DNA from: Caldimonas brevitalea
GTDB taxonomy: Bacteria; Pseudomonadota; Gammaproteobacteria; Burkholderiales; Burkholderiaceae_C
Direction of reading: 5' to 3'
Assembly: GCF_001017435.1 (NCBI RefSeq)
Contig: NZ_CP011371.1
Location: 3,348,001 to 3,412,000, forward strand
Length of the DNA: 64,000 bases
A program made the translations under genes and the position numbers. Each line of letters starts with the position of its first letter. Position 1 is the first letter of the stretch. Shown in pieces: positions 57,194 through 64,000 of the stretch. The notes under the pieces are model-generated. The model did not search any database, was not told the origin of the DNA, and worked only from the letters and a program-made list of their open reading frames with translations.

Positions 57194-57919
57194 TCACGGC
57201 AAGAATCCCTGGTCGCGGGCCTTGGCCAGCACCTCGCGCCAGCGCGACAAGCGCGTGGTCGGGTCGCCGGCCGACAAGGGACCGACCCCCTGCCACAGAC
57301 CTTCGGCATTGAAACTGAACACCGGCGTCAGGTCCGGGCGGCGGGAGGCCGGTCGGATGTCGCCGATGAGGTTGTCGAGAATGAGCGGCTCGGCCTGCGG
57401 CGTGGGGTAGTAGGCCAGCACCATGTGCGCCTGGCTTGCGCCGCCGGGTCCGCCGATGGCCGCACGGACATAGACCAGCCGCATGCGCTCGGGCGGCATG
57501 CCCACGGCCAGCAGACTGAAGTACTTGGCCATCGCGAAGTCTTCGCAATCGCCCTGGCCCTGCTGCAGGGTTTCGAGCGGGCTGGCCCAGTAGTCGAGTT
57601 GGCCCCACACCAGCTGGTCGTCGCGGAAGGCGAGCCGCCGGTTGAAAAACTGGTTGACGCCGGCGAGCTTCTGCCGGTCTTCGGCGCTCTGCAGCTCGGC
57701 CAGGTCTTGCTGCAGCGCGCGGGCGCCACTGACGGCGTTGGGGCCGAGTTGCTGGGCGGCCTTCTCCATGCGCTGCGCATCGAGCGCCGCCACGCTCCAG
57801 GTGACGCCCAGCCACAGCAGCGCGCACGGCAGCAGCCGCGGGCGCAGCCCCGCGCGGGCGTGCTGCCGCCCGCGCCGGGTCGCGCCTCGCTTGGTCGCGG
57901 CGGCGGGAAACCAGAACAT
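57194..57919 (-). CDS. lapG: LapG, periplasmic cysteine protease of the adhesin
   Basis: 241 residues. After a long basic N terminus and a signal-like helix (about 28-46), the transglutaminase-like (BTLCP) domain has the catalytic triad Cys125 in QGQGDCEDFAMAKYF, His165 in SQAHMVLAY and Asp182 in LILDNL. YFSLLAVGMPPERMRLVYV is also conserved. LapG cuts LapA-type adhesins at a di-alanine in the N-terminal retention module; the PAAG at residues 112-115 of the adhesin at 32287 is the expected substrate. LapG in other species needs Ca2+. First gene of lapG-lapD, divergent from the TolC-family gene. Confidence 0.95.
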   Translation of the reverse strand: MFWFPAAATKRGATRRGRQHARAGLRPRLLPCALLWLGVTWSVAALDAQRMEKAAQQLGPNAVSGARALQQDLAELQSAEDRQKLAGVNQFFNRRLAFRDDQLVWGQLDYWASPLETLQQGQGDCEDFAMAKYFSLLAVGMPPERMRLVYVRAAIGGPGGASQAHMVLAYYPTPQAEPLILDNLIGDIRPASRRPDLTPVFSFNAEGLWQGVGPLSAGDPTTRLSRWREVLAKARDQGFLP

Positions 57920-57967
57920 GAGGCCGCCAGACTACCGAAGGACCGCACCCTGCAGGCGAGGAATAAG

Positions 57968-57981
57968 GCCGCAAATGCGGC
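57968..57981. promoter_or_regulatory. 14-bp inverted repeat between divergent lapG and the TolC gene
   Basis: GCCGCA-AA-TGCGGC is a perfect 6-bp inverted repeat with a 2-base centre, about 50 bases from the lapG start, followed by AGTTTTC. The 324-base gap 57920-58243 holds no gene that I can support; this is the only clear symmetric site in it. It could be an operator for lapGD. Confidence 0.35.
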
Positions 57982-58243
57982 AGTTTTCGCTACTTGTCAG
58001 CGGCTCGCCGTGGGTAAGCTGCACATCGTCCTGCGGTGCCGCGAGTGCGCGCTACCTCGCGCCGCGCAGCGGCCACACCGGACCTGTCCATACTCAGGGA
58101 CCGGCAAGGGGAATTACAGATAGATACACTGCGCAGCCTCCGGCGGCGTGTGGTGGACGCGCGCACCTGGCCGGCCGCCGATCTCGGCGGATGTGTGGCC
58201 GACCCGCTGCGGCATGCAGCGGCGCAGCTTGGAAAGAGTTTCG

Positions 58244-59848
58244 ATGACCCTCAGAACCCGTGTTACCGCCCTTGCCCTGTTGCTGGCATCGCTGCCCGCA
58301 GCGGGCCAGTCGTCGCCCGCACTGCAAACGGCGGCACGGCAGGCGCTCGACAGCAACCCGGAACTGGGCGCGCGGCTGCATGCCTGGACGGCGGCCCGGC
58401 ATGAAGTGGGCGTCGCACGCGGCGGCTATCTGCCGCGCCTCGACCTGACGGCGAGCGGCGGGCGGGATCGAGACAAGGTGGAGTCACGCACGCCCGAGAA
58501 ATCGAGCCTGAGCCGCACCGGGGCCTCGCTGAGCGTCACGCAGATGTTGTGGGATGGGGGCGACACGCGCAGCGAAGTGCAGCGCCTGGGTCATGCCGGC
58601 CTGAGCCGCTATTTCGAATTCACCGATGCGGCGCAGCAGACAGCGCTGGAGGCGGTGCGGGCCTATTACGATGTGGCGCGCTTTCGGCGGCTGGTGGAGC
58701 TGGCGGAAGACAACTACGTCCAGCACAAGGCCTCGCACGATCAGATCCAGGCCCGCTTTCGGGCCGGCGTCAGCCGCGGCGTCGACCTCGAGCAAGCCGC
58801 CGCGCGGCTCGCGCTGGCCGAATCCAACCTGAGCACCGAGATCGCCAACCTGCACGATGTCTCGGCCCGCTATCAGCGCATCGTCGGCCAACTGCCGCCG
58901 GCCTCGGTCGAGCTGCCACAGCCGCTCCAGCAAGGCCTGCCGGTGAGCGCGGCGTCGGCGCTCGAGACCGCCGTCGCACGCAGCGGCGCGGTTAGCGCGG
59001 CGATCGAAAACCTGCGGGCGGTGCGCTGGCAGTTGCGCAGCGGCGAAGCGACCTATCAGCCGCGGCTCGAGGCGCGCTTGCGCTCCGGGTTCGGGCACAA
59101 CTATGAGAGCGTGCCCGACCAGCGACGCGACACCAGCGCCGAGCTGCTGCTGACCTGGAACCTCTACAACGGCGGCTCCGACCATGCCCGGGTCCGCCAA
59201 CTTGCCGACCTGGCCGAGCAGGCCGCCGCCCTGCGTGACAAGGCCTGCCGCGACACCCGCCAGACCACGACGATCGCCTACAACGACACCCAAAAGCTGG
59301 TCGACCAGCTGCGTTTCCTGGACGCCAACCAGCTGGCCATCGAGAAGGCGCGCGACGCCTACCGCAAGCAGTTCGACATCGGTCAGCGCAGCCTGCTGGA
59401 CTTGCTGAACTCGGAAAACGAGCTCTACACCGCGCGCCGCGCCTACGCCAACGCCGAGTACGACCTCGGCATCGCCTACGCCCGCGTGCACGCGGCAGCC
59501 GGCACGCTGCTGTCGACACTGGGCATCACGGCGCAAGCCGAGCCCCCGCCCGAGGCGCAAGGCTGGGCCGCTGGCGAAGACCAGGCCGCCCGCTGCCCCG
59601 CGGCCGGCCCCGAGGTGCTGATCACCTCGAAGAGTCAGCTGGACGCGCGCGCGCATCGGCTCTCCAACGCAGCGCCGGCGTTGCCCCCGGGCGTGCTGCC
59701 GGGCACCGCCCCGCAGACCGCGCCGACGGCGCCGGCCGGCCCGGGAAGCCGCGATGGCGCCCCGGTCACCACCACGCCGTCTCGACCGGCCCCGTTGCCG
59801 GCGCCCGCCCGGCCCGGGGCTGTGCCGCCGGCTGGCGCGCCCCGCTGA
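58244..59848 (+). CDS. lapE: TolC-family outer-membrane channel of the type I secretion system (LapE-like)
   Basis: 534 residues from ATG at 58244, with GGAAAGAG upstream; an ATG at 58214 is an alternative. A signal peptide (LALLLASLPAAGQ) precedes the duplicated TolC pattern: NPELGARLHAWTAARHEVGVARGGYLPRLDL and, in the second half, LRAVRWQLRSGEATYQPRLEARLRSGFG, with LTWNLYNGGSDHARVRQL and FDIGQRSLLDLLNSENELYTARRAYANAEYDL. The last 90 residues are proline/alanine-rich and not part of the channel. In the AggA/LapE group it partners the ABC and HlyD proteins encoded at 28395-31996, although it lies 26 kb away, next to lapG and lapD. Confidence 0.93.
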   Translation: MTLRTRVTALALLLASLPAAGQSSPALQTAARQALDSNPELGARLHAWTAARHEVGVARGGYLPRLDLTASGGRDRDKVESRTPEKSSLSRTGASLSVTQMLWDGGDTRSEVQRLGHAGLSRYFEFTDAAQQTALEAVRAYYDVARFRRLVELAEDNYVQHKASHDQIQARFRAGVSRGVDLEQAAARLALAESNLSTEIANLHDVSARYQRIVGQLPPASVELPQPLQQGLPVSAASALETAVARSGAVSAAIENLRAVRWQLRSGEATYQPRLEARLRSGFGHNYESVPDQRRDTSAELLLTWNLYNGGSDHARVRQLADLAEQAAALRDKACRDTRQTTTIAYNDTQKLVDQLRFLDANQLAIEKARDAYRKQFDIGQRSLLDLLNSENELYTARRAYANAEYDLGIAYARVHAAAGTLLSTLGITAQAEPPPEAQGWAAGEDQAARCPAAGPEVLITSKSQLDARAHRLSNAAPALPPGVLPGTAPQTAPTAPAGPGSRDGAPVTTTPSRPAPLPAPARPGAVPPAGAPR

Positions 59849-59856
59849 AACACGGA

Positions 59857-59882
59857 GGGGGCGGCTAGCAAGCACGGCCCCC
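59857..59882 (+). terminator. weak GC hairpin after the TolC-family gene
   Basis: GGGGGC and GCCCCC pair around a 14-base loop just after the stop codon. No T-run follows. Low confidence. Confidence 0.35.
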
Positions 59883-60309
59883 GGGCGCTGCTGCCGACTC
59901 GGTAAGACTTTCTTTCAGCCCGAAATACCGCGAGGGCCGCGTCTTGCCGCGGCCAGTGGTGCCGCCGAGCCGCCACGGGGCCGCCCATCCCTGCCTCGCC
60001 GACGCCCCCGCACGGCCGCACCGGCGCTGGGACCATCCCCCCTTTCCACAGTCGCCTGGGAGGCCTTGCAGCGGCTGCAGGCATTCCCGTTGCTATGTCT
60101 TGATTCGCCCTACACGGGTCTGCGACGTGCTTCGGACGACTCATCTGGTAACGACGCGACCCGGTATTAACCCGGGGTTCTTGTTAGCCTGCACGCTAGC
60201 GCTGAGCGCATCCGCGGCTGGAAGGCGGGGCCCGGGGTTCGAGATCCACGTCGGCCTGCGTCCAACGATCACTTCCGCCGGCCGCCACGTTGTCACTCAG
60301 GGAGAACGG
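59883..60309. other. 427-base stretch without a supported gene
   Basis: The plus-strand frame of the next gene is open back through part of this stretch, but the codons are not protein-like and a good Shine-Dalgarno (AGGGAG) sits at the chosen start at 60310. The base composition dips around 60090-60200, where promoter elements are likely, but I could not find a convincing -35/-10 pair. Confidence 0.4.
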
Positions 60310-61530
60310 ATGAGCCGTGTAGACGCGGGCTCGGCGACCCAAGGTCGCCTCTATTGGTTGGACGGCGCACGCGCCGCGTTGATGCTGCTGGGTATCCCTT
60401 TCCATGCTGCGATGGTCTATTCCATCCAGGGCTGGGAACTGAGCTCGCCCGACAAATCGCCGCTGTTGACGGCCTTGGCCCAGGCGTCGGGCAGTTTCCG
60501 CATGCCCGCCTTTTTTCTGGTGGCGGGCTTTTTTGCCGCGATGCTGCTCGGCAAGCGCCCGCGGCTCGAGTTCGTGCGCGCCCGGCTGTTCCGGCTGGGC
60601 GTGCCGCTGATCACCTGTTTGCTGGTGCTGTCGCCGCTGCAGGTGGGGCTGCTTGAAATCGCCAGCACGGCCTCGGGTGGCACGTGGGCGCACAGCTTTT
60701 TCAACGCAGAGGGACGCGTGCGCGCGGACGCCGGCCGGGTCTGGGTGGCCCAGCTGTGGTTTCTGATCGACCTGATGCTCTACACGCTGGTGCTGGCCGC
60801 CGTCGCCACCCCCCGGGTCATGGCCGGGCTGGCGGCGCTGGCCCGGCGCGGCCTCCGGCTGACGTGGCTGGGCCTCGCCGCCCTGCTGGGGCTCCACGGC
60901 GCCTATTCGTTCGCGCTCGGTGCGTTCGACAACCTGACCGGGCTGCACCTGCCCGGCCCGCTGTGGGCGGCCATCTCGACGCAGAAACTGCTGTTCAACC
61001 TGCCCTTTTTTCTGGCCGGCGCCTTGTGTTGCCTTGAACGCGGCCTGCTCGCGAGCCTGGTCACGTGGCGCCGCGGTACGGTCGCGCTGGCGGCGCTGGT
61101 GCTGCTGGCGTGTGCCCTGTGGCCGCCGCACGGCGCCGCGTGGCAAAAGGCGCTGCGCCTGTTGCTGCTGCCGGCCGGGGCCTGGGCCGGCGCTCACCTG
61201 GTGCTGGGTGCCTGCGCCCGCTGGCTGGACCGTCCCTCCGCGCTGGTGCGTCAGCTGGTCGACAGTTCCTATTCGATCTATCTGTTTCACATCATCCCCA
61301 TCTTCGGCGCCGGCCTCGCCTTCTGCTGGGTGGGGCTGCCTGCGTGGGTCGAGTTCATTGCCATCGTGACGATCTCGCTCACGGTGGCATGGTCGGTGCA
61401 CGGGCTGCTGAAGCGGTACGCGCTGTACCGGCTGCTGTTCAACGGCGACGCGAGCGCGGTCCTCAAGGCGCCGACACCGGCATCGGAGCCGAGCCGGGGC
61501 GGCAGCCCGGCGTCGAGTTCGCTGCGCTGA
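60310..61530 (+). CDS. acyltransferase-3 family membrane protein (OpgC-like)
   Basis: 406 residues from ATG at 60310 with AGGGAG upstream. About ten hydrophobic helices. The start of the domain is RLYWLDGARAALMLLGIPFHAAMVYS, with the conserved Arg and the His of the acyltransferase-3 active site, and later FRMPAFFLVAGFFAAMLL, LWFLIDLMLY and VDSSYSIYLFHIIPI. These match the family that includes OpgC/MdoC, which moves succinyl or acetyl groups to glucans or other surface polysaccharides. The acceptor cannot be predicted. It may modify an envelope glycan, but no link to the adhesin genes is shown. Confidence 0.9.
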   Translation: MSRVDAGSATQGRLYWLDGARAALMLLGIPFHAAMVYSIQGWELSSPDKSPLLTALAQASGSFRMPAFFLVAGFFAAMLLGKRPRLEFVRARLFRLGVPLITCLLVLSPLQVGLLEIASTASGGTWAHSFFNAEGRVRADAGRVWVAQLWFLIDLMLYTLVLAAVATPRVMAGLAALARRGLRLTWLGLAALLGLHGAYSFALGAFDNLTGLHLPGPLWAAISTQKLLFNLPFFLAGALCCLERGLLASLVTWRRGTVALAALVLLACALWPPHGAAWQKALRLLLLPAGAWAGAHLVLGACARWLDRPSALVRQLVDSSYSIYLFHIIPIFGAGLAFCWVGLPAWVEFIAIVTISLTVAWSVHGLLKRYALYRLLFNGDASAVLKAPTPASEPSRGGSPASSSLR

Positions 61531-61665
61531 GCCAAGCACGCCGGCTCGTCGCCTTCGGCAGCTCGTCGGCGGACCGGCCTCCGCACGGGCACGTCCCTTG
61601 CCGAAACGCTGGCACCCAGCCGGCGCATGGTGCGGCGGCGTCCACCTTCTGCTGCCATTGCCCTC

Positions 61666-62547
61666 ATGACGCTCAAGCAAGCCTGGTCTTTGATTCGACA
61701 AGCGGTGTCCGCCTGGGTGGACGACAAGGCTTCCAGCATGGGTGCGGCACTGGCCTACTACACCGTGTTCTCGATGGCGCCGCTGCTCGTCATCGTGATC
61801 TCGGTGGCCGGGCTGGTGTTCGGCGAGGAAGCGGCACGCGGCGAGATCCTCGCCGAGCTGCGCGGCTTGATGGGCGACGATGGCGCGCAGGCGATCCAGG
61901 CCTTGCTGGAAAGCGCCAACAAACCGGTGCGCAGCACCTTGGCCGCGGTCGGCAGCATCGTCGCACTGCTGATCGGCGCCACCACGGTGTTCGCCGAACT
62001 GCAGGCCTCGCTGGACCGCATCTGGCGTGCGCCGGAGGCCGACGCAACGGCGGGCCTCTGGGGTTTTTTGCGCTCGCGTGTGCTGTCGTTCGGCGTGATC
62101 CTGGGCATCGGCTTCCTGCTGCTGGTCTCGCTCATCATCAGCGCCGCGCTGGCCGCGCTCGGGAACTGGTGGGGCCCGATGATGGGGGCCTGGGAGGTGG
62201 TGGCCACGGCGCTGAACTTCGCCTTCAGCTTTGCCATCATCACGACCGGCTTCGCGATGATCTACAAGCTGATGCCGCGGGTGCACATCCGCTGGCATGA
62301 CGTCTGGATCGGCGCCGCGGTGACCGCGCTGCTGTTCACCGTCGGCAAGACGCTGATCGGGCTCTACATCGGCAAGAGCGGCGTCGCTTCGGGTTTCGGC
62401 GCGGCCGCCTCGCTGGTGGTGCTGCTGGTGTGGGTGTACTACTCGGCGCAGATCTTTTTGCTGGGCGCCGAGTTCACCTCGGCCTACGCCCACACCTACG
62501 GCTCGCTCAAGAACGTGCCGCGGCGCGCACCAGGCGCAACTGCGTGA
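61666..62547 (+). CDS. YihY/virulence-factor BrkB-family membrane protein
   Basis: 293 residues from ATG at 61666 (MTLKQAWSLIRQAVSAWVDD), which fits the family start better than the upstream ATG at 61627. About six helices, with SSMGAALAYYTVFSMAPLLVIVISVAGLVFGEEAARGEI, TTVFAELQASLDRIWRAP and a C-terminal YIGKSGVASGFGAAASLVVLLVWVYYSAQIFLLGAEF. Family members were once called ribonuclease BN by mistake. The function is not established; flippase or transport roles have been proposed. The last 41 bases overlap the metallophosphoesterase gene convergently. Confidence 0.92.
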   Translation: MTLKQAWSLIRQAVSAWVDDKASSMGAALAYYTVFSMAPLLVIVISVAGLVFGEEAARGEILAELRGLMGDDGAQAIQALLESANKPVRSTLAAVGSIVALLIGATTVFAELQASLDRIWRAPEADATAGLWGFLRSRVLSFGVILGIGFLLLVSLIISAALAALGNWWGPMMGAWEVVATALNFAFSFAIITTGFAMIYKLMPRVHIRWHDVWIGAAVTALLFTVGKTLIGLYIGKSGVASGFGAAASLVVLLVWVYYSAQIFLLGAEFTSAYAHTYGSLKNVPRRAPGATA

Positions 62548-63655
62548 TCTCCGACGGCGCGCCCAGTCGCTTGGGCGGGCCCCAATAGCCGGTGCCGCGG
62601 CTGATGTAGACCCACAGCCCGTCATGGCGCTTCAGGCCCTCGGTGTAGGGCTGCTGCAGCGGCACGAACCACTTCCACGGCAAGAACTGCCCGCCATGGG
62701 TGTGGCCGGACAGCTGCAGGTGAAAGCCAGCGCGTGCCGCGGCAGGGGCGCTGCGTGGCTGGTGTGCCAGCAACAGCTTCACGTCGACATCGTCGGGCGC
62801 ACCGCGCAGGGCCAGCGCAGGGTCGCTGCGATGCGAGCGGTCGAATTGGTGCGCGGTGTAGTCGGGCACGCCCGCCAGCAGCAGACGCGCCTTGCCACGC
62901 GCGATCACGACGTGCTCGTTCATCAGCACCCGCAGTCCCAGCCGGTTCAGCTCGGCAATCCAGGCGTGCCCGCCGGAGTAGTACTCATGGTTGCCGGTCA
63001 CCGCGTAGACGCCGCAGCGCGCTTGCAACTGCGCGAGCGGCGCGATGTGCTCGGCCAGTTCGGCCACGCTGCCGTCGACACTGTCGCCGGTCACCGCCAC
63101 CACATCGGCCTGCAAGCGGTTGACGGCCTGCACGACACGCGTGACGAACGGCCGGCGGATGGTGGGGCCGACGTGCAGGTCACTGATCTGCACCACGGTG
63201 AAGCCGTGCAACTCGTCGGGCAGGCCTGCGATCGGCACGTCGACCTGGCGCACCGGCGGCACCCGCCGCGCGATGAACAAGCCCAGCCCGCTGGCCGCCA
63301 GCGCCAGCACGGGCACGGCGACGGCCGACGCAAGGCGCAGCCGATCGTCCAGCGCCCTGCCCAGGCCCAGCACCTCGCCCAGCCACGCCACACCCAGCCC
63401 CAGGTCGCGCAGCAGCGTCAGCACCAGCAGGCTCGAAAAATAGCCGATCGCCGACAGCCCGATCCAGGCCCACCAGCCCTGCGTCGGACGGGGCCCGAAC
63501 ACATGGCTGAGACCGGAATACACCAGCGCGAAGACCAGCAACACGAAGGCCACCGCCGGCGCCCATCCGGCTGGGGGCAAGGCCGCCACGAGGCGGGCGC
63601 CGATGTAGCCGTGCAACAGCACGAGCAGCCCGAGGGCCAGGGGAGGATAGGTCAT
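62507..63655 (-). CDS. membrane-bound metallophosphoesterase
   Basis: 382 residues from ATG at 63655, with GGAGG upstream. Four or five helices in the first 140 residues, then a calcineurin-type domain: VVQISDLHVG (D-x-H), AVTGDSVDG (G-D), AVTGNHEYYSGG (G-N-H-E), LLLAHQPR and LSGHTHGGQF (G-H-x-H). All metal-binding motifs are intact. It resembles YkuE/YaeI-type phosphodiesterases that act on UDP-sugar or lipid pyrophosphates; the substrate is unknown. The extension to 63742 is not favoured. Confidence 0.93.
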   Translation of the reverse strand: MTYPPLALGLLVLLHGYIGARLVAALPPAGWAPAVAFVLLVFALVYSGLSHVFGPRPTQGWWAWIGLSAIGYFSSLLVLTLLRDLGLGVAWLGEVLGLGRALDDRLRLASAVAVPVLALAASGLGLFIARRVPPVRQVDVPIAGLPDELHGFTVVQISDLHVGPTIRRPFVTRVVQAVNRLQADVVAVTGDSVDGSVAELAEHIAPLAQLQARCGVYAVTGNHEYYSGGHAWIAELNRLGLRVLMNEHVVIARGKARLLLAGVPDYTAHQFDRSHRSDPALALRGAPDDVDVKLLLAHQPRSAPAAARAGFHLQLSGHTHGGQFLPWKWFVPLQQPYTEGLKRHDGLWVYISRGTGYWGPPKRLGAPSEITQLRLVRAAARS

Positions 63656-63731
63656 GCCCGATTGTCGCGGCTGCTGCCGGGCACGTGCAGGCCGGGCGGG
63701 CGGCGCTGTCGCTGGGACGCGAGGCGGCGCC

Positions 63732-64000
63732 TCAAGGGCCAACGCCGTCGAGCAGCTGGCACAGGGCGTCCGGCTGGTCCACCGCCGGCAAGCACTGCGT
63801 GCCGCGGCACAGCCAAGCGTGCGGCCGTGCGCCGACGGGCTTGTGCAGTGATGACGGCAGGCCCTGTGTGTCCTCGGGCAGTTGCACCACGATCAGGTCG
63901 GGACGGTAGCGGGCGTCGAGCGCGCGGGTCCAGTCGGCGAGCGATGCAGCAGGCCCGCTGAGCACCACCACGCTGGGCGGGTGCGCATGCTCGTCGAGCG
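63732..64000 (-). CDS. C-terminal end of a DUF255/YyaL-like thioredoxin-domain protein (runs off the window)
   Basis: The last 89 codons are present; the frame is open to the window edge. The sequence reads PPSVVVLSGPAASLADWTRALD, then RYRPDLIVVQLPED and ends HAWLCRGTQCLPAVDQPDALCQLL. The AWLCRG.QCLP.V pattern is the typical C terminus of YyaL/SPATA20-type proteins, which have an N-terminal thioredoxin-like domain and a glycosidase-like barrel. The main domains lie outside the window. Function in bacteria is not well known. Confidence 0.75.
   Translation of the reverse strand, partial: LDEHAHPPSVVVLSGPAASLADWTRALDARYRPDLIVVQLPEDTQGLPSSLHKPVGARPHAWLCRGTQCLPAVDQPDALCQLLDGVGP

Noticed and set aside
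55138..57312. 724-codon plus-strand frame opposite lapD
   Set aside because: It is a shadow of lapD, which has clear domains, a Shine-Dalgarno and an operon partner.
60196..62625. 809-codon minus-strand frame across the acyltransferase and YihY genes
   Set aside because: Composition is Gln/Arg/His-rich as in antisense shadows, and two well-supported membrane-protein genes occupy the plus strand.
1..64000. tRNA, rRNA, insertion sequences, prophage or integration sites
   Set aside because: No cloverleaf-like sequence, rRNA core motif, transposase or integrase product was recognised on either strand; a dedicated search could still find a short RNA.

Overview
The window is one contiguous stretch of GC-rich chromosome, dense in genes. 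It has no rRNA, tRNA, CRISPR array, transposase or phage gene that I could recognise. Codon use, a class I phaC-phaA-phaB polyhydroxybutyrate operon, the metR/metE pair and the general gene families point to a betaproteobacterium of the order Burkholderiales, probably near Rubrivivax, Caldimonas or Leptothrix. That placement is an inference from gene content, not a phylogeny.

Layout. 1-2074 (minus): the start of a Hanks-type Ser/Thr kinase, a membrane protein with a c-type haem motif and HAMP domain, and a secreted FecR-domain protein. 2281-5789: divergent metR and metE with a perfect MetR operator between them. 5814-10149: a DUF72 protein, a membrane protein and a penicillin-acylase-type amidase. 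10247-14574: a DUF1993 protein, a D-2-hydroxyacid dehydrogenase, a 5 x 63-bp tandem repeat array, an MFS transporter and a two-gene chromate transporter. 14643-20510: DUF302-like protein, secreted glycerophosphodiesterase, small lipoprotein, upp, a sirtuin, rlmB, and a divergent ABC ATPase/TesA-like esterase pair. 20572-24520: phaB, phaA, phaC. 24690-28345: small membrane protein, pgeF, a maleylacetoacetate isomerase-like GST, ubiC, a fumarylacetoacetase-family hydrolase and a Nudix hydrolase. 28395-51756: type I secretion ABC transporter, HlyD-type adaptor and one 6,489-residue RTX adhesin. 51905-55222: SDR, RidA, LysR and a GIY-YIG protein. 55243-59848: lapD, lapG and a TolC-family outer-membrane protein. 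60310-64000: acyltransferase-3 protein, YihY-family protein, metallophosphoesterase and the C-terminal end of a DUF255/YyaL-like protein.

The largest connected system is a complete Lap-type switchable adhesion machine. The ABC protein (28395-30590), the adaptor (30587-31996) and the TolC-family protein (58244-59848) should export the adhesin. The N-terminal retention module, with a di-alanine PAAG site, should hold it in the outer membrane. The cysteine protease LapG cuts there, and LapD, with degenerate GGDEF and EAL domains, should sequester LapG when c-di-GMP is high. The adhesin core is exactly 28 tandem copies of a 558-bp (186-residue) unit, with no length drift.

The most unusual small structure is the 63-bp repeat array at 11902-12216. 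Each copy ends in a Shine-Dalgarno sequence and the next copy begins with ATG. The array is an open frame joined by ATGA overlaps to the gene before and the gene after. A diverged single copy of the same element supplies the Shine-Dalgarno and start codon of rlmB at 19117-19168. This looks like a mobile or spreading translation-initiation module and is my main candidate for something undescribed.
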